Part shown: positions 1 to 9,464 of the stretch, in pieces
Numbering within the stretch: position 1 is the first letter of the stretch
Layout: every line of letters starts with the position of its first letter
The notes under the pieces: model-generated
The model's input: the letters and a program-made list of their open reading frames with translations, nothing else
Database searches by the model: none
What the model was told of the DNA's origin: nothing
DNA from: Haladaptatus cibarius D43
Lineage (GTDB): Archaea; Halobacteriota; Halobacteria; Halobacteriales; Haladaptataceae
Direction: 5' to 3'
Length of the DNA: 64,000 nt
NCBI RefSeq assembly: GCF_000710615.1
Contig: NZ_JDTH01000002.1
Coordinates: forward strand, 90,082-154,081
Program-made: the position numbers and the translations under genes

Positions 1-52
1 GTGCGGAAAGCCAGAATACTGCGAAAAATCACTGACTGCTGTAGATGGAAAC

Positions 53-313
53 CTATCCGCTGCTTGCGACTTCGATGTGATATTCCCCGTACTGAAATCC
101 GGCGGTGCCGACGCTATCTCGTTTCTCTCCGCTGACTTCCGGGCCGAAGAAGGCGTCTTCGAGGGCGGCCATATCGACACCGTCGTACAGAAATGGTTGG
201 GTGATTTCGGTCGGGGAAACCCTCTCGTAGTCGGCAATCGCGGCGGTAATTGTCGTCGTGAGGTCGTGGTCGTCGCCATGCTCACTCACCATTACCATTC
301 CCCAATCACACAT
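53..313 (-). CDS. HalOD1 output-domain protein
   Basis: Small acidic protein (about 86 residues) with the pattern of the haloarchaeal HalOD1 output domain: an N-terminal helix with I-x-x-A-I-A-D-Y-E, then a Pro-rich turn, an L-Y-D-G-V-D-M-A-A-L-E segment and a C-terminal Y-H-I-E-V strand. Such domains are thought to be output or ligand modules of haloarchaeal signalling proteins; the ligand is unknown. The ATG at 313 was chosen; a GTG at 325 and ATGs at 298 and 292 are also possible. An AT-rich stretch around 345-365 could hold its promoter. The same domain type ends the regulator at 11456-12652. The family call is by eye. Confidence 0.7.
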   Translation of the reverse strand: MCDWGMVMVSEHGDDHDLTTTITAAIADYERVSPTEITQPFLYDGVDMAALEDAFFGPEVSGEKRDSVGTAGFQYGEYHIEVASSG

Positions 314-522
314 TCGAACCCCCACTTGAATAACTCGGTAGTTTTGACAAAATATTGATATAGATGAAACCCCCGGACGGCACCGTGAAAGAAGTTTATT
401 TGCAGTTCGTTCTCAAACAAATACGATACGTTTCGAATATTATCCGTTTGTTCGGCTAATAACCATTATTCAGTTAGTCAGCTTACATCGAAGTGGACAC
501 GGCCTGTGTCCAAGGTGTTTCA

Positions 523-1421
523 ATGACGTTTGGAAGACGAAGTGTCGTACTCATGACGGTGTTCCTGCTAACAGCAGGGAGTGGCGTTGCATTTGCAACG
601 ACAGTCATGTCCAAGACACAGATGGCGCAGTATCGAGCGTTTCTGATGATGTAGACGAAGACGCCGACGGCGACGAGATGACGGCGGATGAAGTCGTCTA
701 GGAGGCGACTGAATCCTACGAGAATATCGACTCGTTCAAAGCGACACTAACGACACAGTCCTCGGCGGGCGAAGTCTCGACCGAGACGAAAGCAACGCTC
801 TGGTACGCGAAAGACGACAAGTACCGCATCGAGTACAAAGAGTCGGAATACTTAGACGAAACCACGATGGTTTGGGACGGTTCGGAGTACACGGTCTACA
901 ACGAATCTTCCAACACCGTCTACAAGATGGATTCGTCTGACGACCAAGACATGGGCATGGATATGAACTTCTTCGAATCCCTCGGCACTGGACTTGAGGA
1001 AGCCAACCTGACCTACGAGGGCACGGCGACTGTGGACGGCCACGAGACTCACGTCCTCGAAGTTCACGGTGAAACCGAGGATAACGCGACCTCGATGATT
1101 TACCTCGACGCGGACAACTACATTCCGCGAAAATCCGTGAGTGAAACCTCCTACGATGGAGAAACCATAAGCTCGTCCACCATCTTTTCGGACATCGCCA
1201 TCAACTGCGTTTCGGACGACACGTTCACGTTCGAAGCACCCGAGGACGCGGAAGTCGTTGACATGACCGAGGACGACTCGGACAGCGACGACAGCAGCTC
1301 CGACGACGGAAACAACTGGGACGGCGGCGAGTCCGACCAGTCTGATGAGTGGGACGACTGTGAAGAGGAGATGAACGACGATGACGCGAAAGAGGGCGAC
1401 TCCGACAGCGACGGCGCATAA
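523..1421 (+). pseudogene. Broken LolA-like outer-membrane-lipoprotein-sorting family protein
   Basis: The frame opening at 523 encodes a signal peptide (about 30 residues, ending near G-V-A-F-A) but stops at 652-654. The mature protein continues in another frame, visible from about 610 as an acidic linker, which then has an in-frame TAG at 699-701 and runs on to 1421. The readable part resembles the haloarchaeal LolA-like/DUF2092 family: E-S-Y-E-N-I-D-S-F-K-A-T-L, then W-Y-A-K-D-D-K-Y-R-I-E, and a tail rich in Asp and Ser. Restoring the gene needs one frameshift correction and one stop reversal. An internal ATG at 867 could still express the C-terminal 184 residues, without export signal. 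It is either a decaying gene or carries two sequencing errors. Confidence 0.7.
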
Positions 1422-1536
1422 GCGCCACACTCCATCCGCGTTCGACCGCTGAATCTGCCAGCCGAACGTGTCACACTTTTTTTGCCGGGCGCACGAGTGT
1501 AAAGCGCTTTCAGGCTTCGACACCTGCCTTCGTTAA

Positions 1537-2343
1537 ATGCGAATCGAGCAGTTAGGTGACGGAACGCCGGAAGTCGCCGTCGTCGCCGGAATCCACGGCG
1601 ACGAACCGTGCGGCCCGCGCGCTGTCGAGCGATTAGTGAAGGAAAATCCGGACGTAGAGCGACCGGTGAAGCTAGTTATCGTGAACGAACGCGCGCTGGA
1701 GCGCGGCGTTCGGTACATCAACGAGGATTTGAACCGTGTGTTCCCGGGCGACCCGGACGCAGAAAACTACGAACGACGGTTGGCCCACGAACTGCTGGGC
1801 GAACTCGGCGACTGTACCGTCCTCTCGCTTCACTCTACACAGTCCTACGCGCGCCCGTTCGCGCTCGTGGACAAAGTGAACGCCGTCGCGCGTTCCATCT
1901 GTCCGTATCTCCCCGTCTCGGAACTGGTCGAAACCGACCGCTTCACCAAGGGGAAACTCATCTCGCACCCGCACACGCTGGAAGTCGAATGTGGACTCCA
2001 AGGAACGGACGAGGCCGCCGAAAACGCCTACGACCTAATTCGTGGGTTCCTCGCCGGAACCGGCGCACTTCCGCTTCCCGAGGGAGAAAACCCCGTGGAG
2101 GCAGGCAAACGCGACGAAGTGATAGTTTACCGGATGGACCAACCGGTGCTCAAAAACGGCGGGTCGGAGTTCGAGGTGCTGGTCGATAACTTCACACCGG
2201 TCGAGAAAGGTGAGGAGTTCGCCACGACCGACGGAGAGGAGTTAGTCGCAGAAGAGACGTTCGTCCCGGTGCTGATGTCGGCCTACGGCTACGAGGACAT
2301 CTTCGGCTACACCGCGGAACACATCGGCGTTCTCGGAAACTGA
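1537..2343 (+). CDS. Succinylglutamate desuccinylase/aspartoacylase-family zinc hydrolase
   Basis: 268 residues. Zinc carboxypeptidase (M14-like) fold of the AstE/AspA family: metal ligands in G-I-H-G-D-E (residues about 19-24) and later L-S-L-H-S-T, with the substrate Arg/Asn motif D-L-N-R-V-F-P-G-D. The catalytic Glu is probably in V-E-C-G-L-Q-G-T. Family members deacylate N-acyl amino acids; the substrate here is unknown. A C-terminal beta domain (about residues 185-268) resembles the family's second domain. It is transcribed alone and converges on the UPF0179 gene, whose stop abuts its own. A second, more distant member lies at 25271-26347. Confidence 0.8.
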   Translation: MRIEQLGDGTPEVAVVAGIHGDEPCGPRAVERLVKENPDVERPVKLVIVNERALERGVRYINEDLNRVFPGDPDAENYERRLAHELLGELGDCTVLSLHSTQSYARPFALVDKVNAVARSICPYLPVSELVETDRFTKGKLISHPHTLEVECGLQGTDEAAENAYDLIRGFLAGTGALPLPEGENPVEAGKRDEVIVYRMDQPVLKNGGSEFEVLVDNFTPVEKGEEFATTDGEELVAEETFVPVLMSAYGYEDIFGYTAEHIGVLGN

Positions 2344-2793
2344 TTACTTTTTTTTCTCCGCGAACTCGACCAGCGTCAGGTCGCGGTCTAACATGCAATA
2401 GTCGTGTGGTGGGTCGCCGACGATTGTGGCGATTTGGTACTCCTCGTCGAAGTCGGCTCCGGCGGGTTCACAGAACTCGTGGCTCGGGCATTCGACGTGG
2501 GGGCACGGCCCTTCGAGTTTCGACTTGCTTCCGGCGTAGGCGTTCCGCGCGGAGACGTTCGCCGTGACCGTCGTGGGTTCGACTTCGACGGCGGTGACGC
2601 CGTCGTCGTGGACGCCACAGGGAAGCGTCTGTGCGCCCGAGCGGACATCCGTCACCTCGTATTTGATTCCCTCCGTGAGGTTGAGACACTGATTTCTGTA
2701 CGGACAGCCTTCGCAGGCGCTCGCTTCTCCTTCGTAGACGAACTCTTGACCGGGTTCGGCGAGTCGGGTTCCGATGAGCGTGATGGTGGACAT
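2344..2793 (-). CDS. UPF0179 family protein
   Basis: 149 residues. Matches the archaeal UPF0179 family: M-S-T-I-T-L-I-G at the N-terminus and a Cys-rich core with C-x-x-C-P-Y-R-x-x-C-L (residues about 27-37), C-G-V-H-D, and C-P-H-V-E-C-P near residue 98. The Cys spacing suggests metal or iron-sulfur binding, but no function is established. The gene converges on the hydrolase at 1537-2343 with no gap. A DUF5820-like gene lies upstream on the same strand, about 95 bases away. Start ATG at 2793. Confidence 0.85.
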   Translation of the reverse strand: MSTITLIGTRLAEPGQEFVYEGEASACEGCPYRNQCLNLTEGIKYEVTDVRSGAQTLPCGVHDDGVTAVEVEPTTVTANVSARNAYAGSKSKLEGPCPHVECPSHEFCEPAGADFDEEYQIATIVGDPPHDYCMLDRDLTLVEFAEKKK

Positions 2794-2888
2794 ACGAGAG
2801 TCTAGGAAGGGGGGTCGGTTAAGCCCCTCGTCCCGGCAGTCCGTCTGCTCGTCCTGCCAACTCGTCTACTACCGACGAGTCGCCTCAG

Positions 2889-3272
2889 CTACTCACTCCT
2901 AGTCAACTCGTCTAGCTTGTCGAGGTACTCCTCACGAGGAATCTGATAGGCGTCTCGATACGCTATTTCACCGCGGTCGAACTCGCGAGCGAGTTCGACC
3001 GCCGCTTCGAGCGCTTCCTCTCGGGTCGGAAATCGAGGTGTCTTCGGAAGCGATACGTCCGGTTCGAGGAAAAACTCGAAATACCACGAATCGGTCGCAC
3101 GGCGTTCCTGTGCGGGACGGTTCGGCGTTCCTTGAGTGACGTAAATCGTGGGGAGACAGGACGGCGGGAACTGTTTCGTGTCGAATACATCTGGGCGGTA
3201 CGCGAGGATACACCGACCGTTGGGTTCATCGTTCCAGACGACCCATGACTCTGGAAGGGTTTCGAGTGACAT
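2889..3272 (-). CDS. DUF5820-like haloarchaeal protein
   Basis: 127 residues, soluble, no signal peptide. The N-terminus (L-P-E-S-W-V-V-W-N-D-E-P) and the Y-R-P-D-V-F-D ... F-P-P-S-C-L-P-T-I-Y-V-T segment match my memory of the haloarchaeal DUF5820 family. The C-terminal half is a helical region rich in Glu and Arg (F-P-T-R-E-E-A-L-E-A-A). No catalytic motif is visible and no function is known. It may share a transcript with the UPF0179 gene 95 bases downstream. A TATA-like AT-rich block lies around 3330-3350 on its upstream side. Confidence 0.65.
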   Translation of the reverse strand: MSLETLPESWVVWNDEPNGRCILAYRPDVFDTKQFPPSCLPTIYVTQGTPNRPAQERRATDSWYFEFFLEPDVSLPKTPRFPTREEALEAAVELAREFDRGEIAYRDAYQIPREEYLDKLDELTRSE

Positions 3273-3791
3273 ATTCGACGGTTAGTGACGGACGTGGGTA
3301 AGGCTTCTCAGTCCGACGAAAATAGGATTTTATATAAAGAGGATTTAAATGCTATATTTGTGAAACAGACGATTCCGACTTTGTAGGGCCTCTATCGTGC
3401 ATAATTGGTTATTTCGATTCGTTAATCCAAATCAAAAGAATCTTGTCTATGGGCAACAGTTATATATGTCCTCGTCCTATCTATTAAACAGTATCGGGTG
3501 GTAGTTGCCCACACGATGCATGGTCTAGAATCACACACCTCTCACGACGAGACGAGATGGCGACGCTGACTGGTTCATAGAGGTGGTGGATGGCACGCAC
3601 ATGATTACCCGACAGAGGCAGGAGTCTCTCTGGGCACGCTCGTCGTTGCCCGGTTCGCCCCCTGTAAGTGCCATCTGGGTGTTCCGACCGACACTACTTT
3701 GTGAGTGTATGCCGACTACGTATTTCCCGCCGGTATCGGGCCGCCCGGTCGGTTTCTCTCACTTCCCCGGTCCATCTCATAGCCCCAAACA
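3273..3791. other. Intergenic region with the prkA-operon promoter and a long leader
   Basis: About 520 bases with no convincing gene. It holds divergent promoters: AT-rich sequence near 3330-3360 facing the DUF5820-like gene, and TATATATG at 3461-3468 facing prkA. If transcription starts about 27 bases after that box, the prkA mRNA has a leader near 300 bases, long for a haloarchaeon. A 74-codon open frame at 3583 has no family resemblance and was not called. Confidence 0.5.
3450..3511 (+). promoter_or_regulatory. Putative prkA-operon core promoter flanked by an inverted repeat
   Basis: TGGGCAAC at 3450-3457 and GTTGCCCA at 3504-3511 form a perfect 8-bp inverted repeat around the TATA-like TATATATG at 3461-3468. 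The left arm sits where a BRE or activator would bind, and the right arm just after the predicted start site. This could be an operator or could pair in DNA or RNA. Function is inferred only. Confidence 0.4.
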
Positions 3792-5876
3792 ATGCGTGAT
3801 ACAATGAAAGGTGACATGGAAACGCTGGACGACCTCAGTCGAAGCTACCAGGAATCGATGCCGGAAGACCTCCGTGAAACGAAATCGTTCGACTGGTACC
3901 TAAAAGAGGTGTACGAGCATCCGAAAGTCGCTCGAAACGCCCACCAGCGAGTCGCCGATATGTTCGATTACTACGGCACGGAGTACGACGAAGACTCCGG
4001 CGTCGTCGAGTACCGACTCGCGTCCGAAGACCCCCTGCACGACGGGGAGAACACGTTTTACGGACGCGAGATTCACCGCGCGATGCACGAGTTCGTCAAC
4101 AAAGTAAAAAGCGGTGCCCGCGGACTTGGTCCCGAAAAGCGCATCAAACTGCTGCTCGGGCCGGTCGGTTCGGGTAAATCCGACTTCGACCGACAGGTTC
4201 GCAAATATTTCGAAGATTACACGCTCCGCGACGAGGGGCGACTGTACACCTTCCGGTGGACGAACCTCTGCGATGTCATCGTTGATCAAGACCCGGCGGA
4301 CGACGTGGTTCGTTCCCCGATGAACCAAGACCCACTCGTCTTGGTTCCCCACGAACAGCGTCAGACCGTCATCGACGACATCAACGAGGAGTTAGACGCG
4401 CCGTACTCCATCAAAAACGAACAGGCGTTAGACCCCGCGAGCGAGTTCTACATGGACGAACTGCTCGCGTACTACGACGACGACATCAAACAAGTACTCG
4501 AAAATCACATCGAAATCATCCGCCTCGTCGCCGACGAGAACAAGCGCCAAGCCGTCGAGACGTTCGAGCCGAAAGACAAGAAAAATCAGGACGAAACCGA
4601 ACTCACGGGCGACGTCAACTACTCGAAAATCGCCATCTACGGCGAATCCGACCCGCGAGCGTTCGACTACTCCGGCGCGTTCTGTAACGCGAACCGGGGA
4701 ATCTTCAGCGGTGAGGAACTGCTGAAACTCCAACGGGAGTTCCTCTACGACTTCCTGCACGCGACGCAGGAACAGACGATTAAGCCGAAAAACAACCCGC
4801 GAATCGACATCGACCAGGTCATCGTCGGCCGGACGAACATGCCCGAATACCGGGACAAGAAGGGCGACGAGAAGATGGAGGCGTTCAACGACCGAACGAA
4901 ACGCATCGACTTCCCCTACGTCTTAGAATACGAGTCCGAAGCCGACATCTACCGGAAGATGCTCCGGAACGCCGACGTTCCGGACGTACACATCGAACCG
5001 CATACCCTCGAAATGGCGGGCCTCTTCGGCGTGCTGACGCGCATCGAGGAACCCGACACCGAGATGGTTGACCTGCTCCAGAAGGCAAAAGCCTACAACG
5101 GCGAAACCGAGGACGGCGACGACATCGACGTGAAGAAACTCCGCGAGGAGGCCGAAGAGAAAGCCGACATCGGCGAGGGCATGGAGGGCGTTTCGGCCCG
5201 GTTCATCGGCGACGAAATCGCCGAGGCTATCATGAACTCCACGCACCGCAGTCGCGGCTTCTTGAGTCCGCTGTCGGTGTTCAACCACTTCGAGGAGAAC
5301 CTCGAAAATCACGGTTCGATTCCAGAAGAGAACTTCGAGACCTACTACCGCTACCTCGAAAGCGTTCGCGGTGAGTACCGCGAACGCGCCATCGAGGACG
5401 TGCGCCACGCGCTGGCCTACGACATCGACGAGATCCAGCGACAGGGCGAGAAGTACATGGACCACGTCATGGCGTACATCGACAACGCCACCGTGGAGGA
5501 CGAACTGACGGGGCGCGAGCAGGAACCCGACGAGAGTTTCCTCCGCGCAGTCGAGGAGAAGTTGGAAGTTCCCCGCGACCGCAAGGACGATTTCCGACAG
5601 GAAGTGTCCAACTGGGTGTCGCGGCGCGCCCGCGAGGGGTCGCCGTTCAACCCGCAGGACAACGAGCGCCTGCGCCGCGCGTTGGAGCGCAAACTGTGGG
5701 AGGACAAGAAACACAACATCAACTTCTCGGCGTTGGTGTCGGCCAACGAAATGGACAACGACGAACAGAACGCGTGGGTGGATGCGCTGATTGAACAGGG
5801 CTACTCGCGCGACGGTGCGAAGGAGGTGCTCGAATTTGCCGGGGCGGAAGTCGCCCGCGCGGAAATGGAGGACTGA
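3792..5876 (+). CDS. prkA: PrkA-family serine protein kinase (first copy)
   Basis: 694 residues. PrkA/YeaG-type protein: N-terminal AAA+ domain with Walker A G-P-V-G-S-G-K-S at residues 123-130, then the PrkA C-terminal domain. In bacteria PrkA/YeaG acts with YeaH in nutrient and stress responses, described as a serine kinase and in some work as an AAA+ protease. Starts at 3792, 3804 or 3816 are all in frame; 3792 is used, though no Shine-Dalgarno sequence decides it. First gene of an overlapping operon (second PrkA, DUF444, SpoVR), so the products probably act together. The length is close to bacterial PrkA. Confidence 0.9.
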   Translation: MRDTMKGDMETLDDLSRSYQESMPEDLRETKSFDWYLKEVYEHPKVARNAHQRVADMFDYYGTEYDEDSGVVEYRLASEDPLHDGENTFYGREIHRAMHEFVNKVKSGARGLGPEKRIKLLLGPVGSGKSDFDRQVRKYFEDYTLRDEGRLYTFRWTNLCDVIVDQDPADDVVRSPMNQDPLVLVPHEQRQTVIDDINEELDAPYSIKNEQALDPASEFYMDELLAYYDDDIKQVLENHIEIIRLVADENKRQAVETFEPKDKKNQDETELTGDVNYSKIAIYGESDPRAFDYSGAFCNANRGIFSGEELLKLQREFLYDFLHATQEQTIKPKNNPRIDIDQVIVGRTNMPEYRDKKGDEKMEAFNDRTKRIDFPYVLEYESEADIYRKMLRNADVPDVHIEPHTLEMAGLFGVLTRIEEPDTEMVDLLQKAKAYNGETEDGDDIDVKKLREEAEEKADIGEGMEGVSARFIGDEIAEAIMNSTHRSRGFLSPLSVFNHFEENLENHGSIPEENFETYYRYLESVRGEYRERAIEDVRHALAYDIDEIQRQGEKYMDHVMAYIDNATVEDELTGREQEPDESFLRAVEEKLEVPRDRKDDFRQEVSNWVSRRAREGSPFNPQDNERLRRALERKLWEDKKHNINFSALVSANEMDNDEQNAWVDALIEQGYSRDGAKEVLEFAGAEVARAEMED

Positions 5877-5880
5877 CACA

Positions 5881-8166
5881 GTGTCCGAAGGAAACGACTA
5901 CATCACGGATGCCGACCACGAACTCCGCGAAACCTACGAGGAGCCGATGAGCCTCGCGGAGTACGTGGATTCGGCGTTCGAGAACCCGACGATTGCCTCG
6001 CACGCGAGCAAGTACCTGTTAGAGGCTATCGAGTCGATGGGCACCCGGACGGTCATCGAGGAAGGCGACGAAAAAGAACGCTACAAATTTTTCGACGACC
6101 CGCACAACGACGGCGAACACGCCATCCTCGGAAACACAGAGGTGCTGAACGCCTTCGTTGATGACCTGCGCTCGATTGCCGCACGACGCGGCAAAGAGGA
6201 GAAGATCATCTGGTTCGCCGGGCCGACCGCGACCGGAAAATCCGAACTCAAACGCTGTCTGGTCAACGGCCTGCGCGAATATTCGAAAACACCCGAAGGG
6301 CGGCGGTACACCATCGAATGGAACATCGCCACCGCAACAGAGTCGCCGGGACTCAGCTACGGCGACGACGTGACGGCGACGAGCGAGGAAAACTGGTACG
6401 CGAGTCCTGTCCAGTCGCATCCACTGCTCGTCTTTCCGCCAGCGGTGCGCGAGGAACTGCTCTCCCAACTGAACGGCAACTTGGGCGACCACATCGACGT
6501 GCTGGTGGACGGCAAACTCGACCCATTCAGCCGAGAGGCGTACAACTATCTGGAAGAGCAGTACCGCAGAAACGGCGAGGAGGAACTGTTTTCGGCCATC
6601 ACCGACCCGGCACACCTCCGAGTGAAAAACTACGTCGTGGACATCGGCGAGGGAATCGGCGTCCTCCACTCGGAGGACAGCGGCAGGCCGAAACAGCGAC
6701 TCGTCGGCAGTTGGATGCAGGGAATGTTGCAGGAGTTGGATTCGCGCGGACGCAAAAATCCGCAGGCGTTCAGCTACGACGGCGTCCTCTCGCAGGGCAA
6801 CGGCCTGCTGACCATCGTGGAGGATGCGGCCCAACACGCCGACTTGCTCCAGAAACTGCTCAACGTCCCCGATGAAAAATCGGTGAAGCTAGACAAAGGG
6901 ATTCAGATGGACATCGACACGCAGTTGGTCATCATCTCGAATCCCGACCTCGAAGCGCAGTTGAATCAGCACGCGGATGCAGGTGGGGCCGACCCCCTCC
7001 GTGCGCTGAAGCGCCGACTCGACCGGCGCGAGTTCGGGTATCTGACCAACCTCAGTTTGGAGTCCGAACTCATCCGGCGCGAACTCACGAACGAGACGCC
7101 CGTCTGGGAGGCCGACGTGTACGACGAACTCGAAGCGTGGATTCGAGAGCCAATTTCGATTCGTGTCCGTGACGACGATGGTGTCGGAGAGCGAGAACTC
7201 TCGCCGCACGCCATCGAGGCCGCCGCGCTCTACAGCGTCGTGTCGCGCCTCGACGGAAGCGATTTGCCCGCGGGACTAGACCTCGTGGACAAAGCCGTGC
7301 TGTTCGACCGGGGCTACCTGCTGGACGGCGACGAGCGAATCGACAAGGACGATTTCGACTTCGACGACGACGCGGCGGATGGGTCGGGCGGAATCCCGGT
7401 GACGTACACGCGAGACGTTATCGCCGGACTGCTTCACGAAGTCCGCGACCGCCACCACCCCGACTATCCCGTCGAACAGGTTATCATGCCGCGGGACATC
7501 CTGAACGCGATGGCCGAGGGAATCGGGGACGCACCCGTGTTTTCCACGGCGGAGCGAACCGAGTACGAAAACCGACTCGTGCCGGTGAAAAACTACATCT
7601 TCCAACAGCAAGAGAGCGACGTGCTAGACGCCATCATGCGCGACCGCCGAGTTGACGAGGGGACGGTCGCCGAGTACATCGAACACGTCTACGCGTGGGC
7701 GACGGGCGAGGACGTCGAAAACGACCGCGGCGAGCGCATCGAACCCGACGCGCTGAAGCTGAAGGTGTTCGAGACGGAGCATCTGGGCCGGTTCGGACCG
7801 GACGCCTACGAAGTCAACCACGAACCCGGCCCTGCGGTGGCCGAGTTCCGGCGAAACAAGGTCATCACTGCACTGAACCGTCACGCGTGGGAGAGTCGAA
7901 ACGAGGACTTCGAGGTGAGCGACATCGACCCGAAGGAGGTGCCGATAATCAAAACCGTACTTGCGAGTAACGACTGGGAGGACGTGCGACGAGTGTACGA
8001 GGATTTCAACCCGAGCCAGTGGGAGAATCCGCCGACGAACACCGAGACGGCCGAGGTGAAATCGGAGACGATAGAGAACCTACAGGAGATGTTCGGCTAC
8101 TCCGCGGCCTCCGCAGAACTGACCAGCCAACACGTCATGAATCAGGTGAGCTACAAATGGGACTAA
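5881..8166 (+). CDS. PrkA-family serine protein kinase (second, diverged copy)
   Basis: 761 residues from a GTG at 5881, four bases after the first prkA stop. An in-frame ATG at 5791 would overlap the first gene by 86 bases, and its extra residues are Arg-rich shadow sequence. Walker [10 protein letters not shown] is at residues 113-121. The N-terminus ([13 protein letters not shown]) parallels that of the first copy (Y-Q-E-S-M-P-E-D-L), but overall identity looks low. Haloarchaea commonly carry two adjacent PrkA genes; the pair may form a hetero-oligomer or have different targets. The 3' end overlaps the DUF444 start by 10 bases. Confidence 0.88.
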   Translation: MSEGNDYITDADHELRETYEEPMSLAEYVDSAFENPTIASHASKYLLEAIESMGTRTVIEEGDEKERYKFFDDPHNDGEHAILGNTEVLNAFVDDLRSIAARRGKEEKIIWFAGPTATGKSELKRCLVNGLREYSKTPEGRRYTIEWNIATATESPGLSYGDDVTATSEENWYASPVQSHPLLVFPPAVREELLSQLNGNLGDHIDVLVDGKLDPFSREAYNYLEEQYRRNGEEELFSAITDPAHLRVKNYVVDIGEGIGVLHSEDSGRPKQRLVGSWMQGMLQELDSRGRKNPQAFSYDGVLSQGNGLLTIVEDAAQHADLLQKLLNVPDEKSVKLDKGIQMDIDTQLVIISNPDLEAQLNQHADAGGADPLRALKRRLDRREFGYLTNLSLESELIRRELTNETPVWEADVYDELEAWIREPISIRVRDDDGVGERELSPHAIEAAALYSVVSRLDGSDLPAGLDLVDKAVLFDRGYLLDGDERIDKDDFDFDDDAADGSGGIPVTYTRDVIAGLLHEVRDRHHPDYPVEQVIMPRDILNAMAEGIGDAPVFSTAERTEYENRLVPVKNYIFQQQESDVLDAIMRDRRVDEGTVAEYIEHVYAWATGEDVENDRGERIEPDALKLKVFETEHLGRFGPDAYEVNHEPGPAVAEFRRNKVITALNRHAWESRNEDFEVSDIDPKEVPIIKTVLASNDWEDVRRVYEDFNPSQWENPPTNTETAEVKSETIENLQEMFGYSAASAELTSQHVMNQVSYKWD

Positions 8167-9464
8167 GAGACGACCTCGAACGATACCGTGAAGTCGGGGA
8201 GGAGCGCCGCGAAGACCTCGCGGAGTTCATCCAATACGGCGACCTCGGACAGAGCCTCCCCGACGAGATTCACATTCCCATCAAAATCGTGGATTTGCCG
8301 GAGTTCCGCTACGACCAACGCGACAGAGGTGGCGTTGGACAAGGCGACCCGGACGTGGGCGACCCGGTCGGCCAGCCACAGCCACAACCCGGCGACGACG
8401 GCGAAGAGGGCGACCCCGGCGACGAATCGGGCGACCACGATTACTACGAGATGGATCCGGAGGAGTTCGCCCAAGAGTTGGACGACGAACTCGGCCTCGA
8501 ACTCGAACCGAAAGGAAAAGAGGTCGTAGAGGAAACCGAGGGCGATTTCACCGACGTGACGAAAACCGGCCCCGACAGCACGCTCGACTTCGAGCGCATG
8601 TTCAAAGAAGGGCTAAAACGCAAACTGGCGATGGACTTCGACCCGAACTACGTCCGAGAGGCGATGGGCGTCGAAGGCTGGGGGCCTGACGAGGTGTTCG
8701 AGTGGGCGCGCGAGAAGAGTCTCACCGTATCGAAACGCTGGGTCGAGGAGAACTACGATGCGCTTTCGGCGGACGAACGAACCAAGTGGGAGAGCATCGA
8801 GGAGATGGAAAATCGGGTGACGCCGATGAGTACGGCTCAGAAGATTCGGGAAGAAGGAATTCGCCACGTCCCATTCCGACGCGAGGACGAACGCTATCGC
8901 TACCCCGAAATCATCGAAGAGCGGGAAAAGAACGTCGTCGTCGTCAACATCCGCGACGTGTCCGGGTCGATGCGCGAGAAAAAGCGCGAACTGGTCGAGC
9001 GCACCTTCACGCCGCTCGACTGGTATCTGACGGGCAAGTACGACAACGCGGAGTTCGTCTACATCGCTCACGATGCGGAGGCGTGGCGAGTCGAGCGAAG
9101 CGAGTTCTTCGGCATTCGTTCCGGCGGCGGGACGAAAATCTCGTCCGCCTACGAACTCGCCGCCGCGATTTTGGAAGAAGAGTTCCCGTGGGGGGACTGG
9201 AACCGCTACGTGTTCGCTGCGGGTGACAGCGAAAACAGTCGGAACGACACCGAGGAGAACGTCGTCCCGATGATGGAGAAAATTCCGGCGAACCTCCACG
9301 CCTACGTGGAGACGCAACCGGAAGGCAAGGCCATCAACGCGACTCACGCCGAGGAAGTGGAGCGTCACTTCGCCGAAGCAAACGACGTCGCGGTCAGTTA
9401 CGTCAACGGGCCGGAGGACGTGACGAAGGCGATTTACGAAATCCTGAGCACGGAGGCAGAATGA
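8157..9464 (+). CDS. YeaH/YhbH family (DUF444) protein with vWA-like domain
   Basis: 435 residues. The start at 8157 overlaps the previous stop and has AGGTGAG about 7 bases upstream. DUF444 protein: an acidic low-complexity segment rich in Asp, Gly and Gln (about residues 65-105) and a von Willebrand A-like domain with a MIDAS-type D-V-S-G-S-M near residue 267 and S-G-G-G-T later. Bacterial YeaH and YhbH are encoded beside PrkA and SpoVR and work in the same stress or sporulation pathway. The vWA domain suggests a metal-dependent protein-interaction platform, perhaps an adaptor for the PrkA AAA+ proteins. It overlaps SpoVR by ATGA. Confidence 0.88.
   Translation: MGLRDDLERYREVGEERREDLAEFIQYGDLGQSLPDEIHIPIKIVDLPEFRYDQRDRGGVGQGDPDVGDPVGQPQPQPGDDGEEGDPGDESGDHDYYEMDPEEFAQELDDELGLELEPKGKEVVEETEGDFTDVTKTGPDSTLDFERMFKEGLKRKLAMDFDPNYVREAMGVEGWGPDEVFEWAREKSLTVSKRWVEENYDALSADERTKWESIEEMENRVTPMSTAQKIREEGIRHVPFRREDERYRYPEIIEEREKNVVVVNIRDVSGSMREKKRELVERTFTPLDWYLTGKYDNAEFVYIAHDAEAWRVERSEFFGIRSGGGTKISSAYELAAAILEEEFPWGDWNRYVFAAGDSENSRNDTEENVVPMMEKIPANLHAYVETQPEGKAINATHAEEVERHFAEANDVAVSYVNGPEDVTKAIYEILSTEAE

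Noticed and set aside
3583..3807. A 74-codon open frame before prkA
   Set aside because: It lies in the probable leader and has low-complexity content and no homologue pattern.
5791..5880. Upstream in-frame ATG for the second PrkA gene
   Set aside because: It would overlap the first prkA gene and adds Arg-rich sequence; GTG 5881 fits the spacing and the paralogue alignment.
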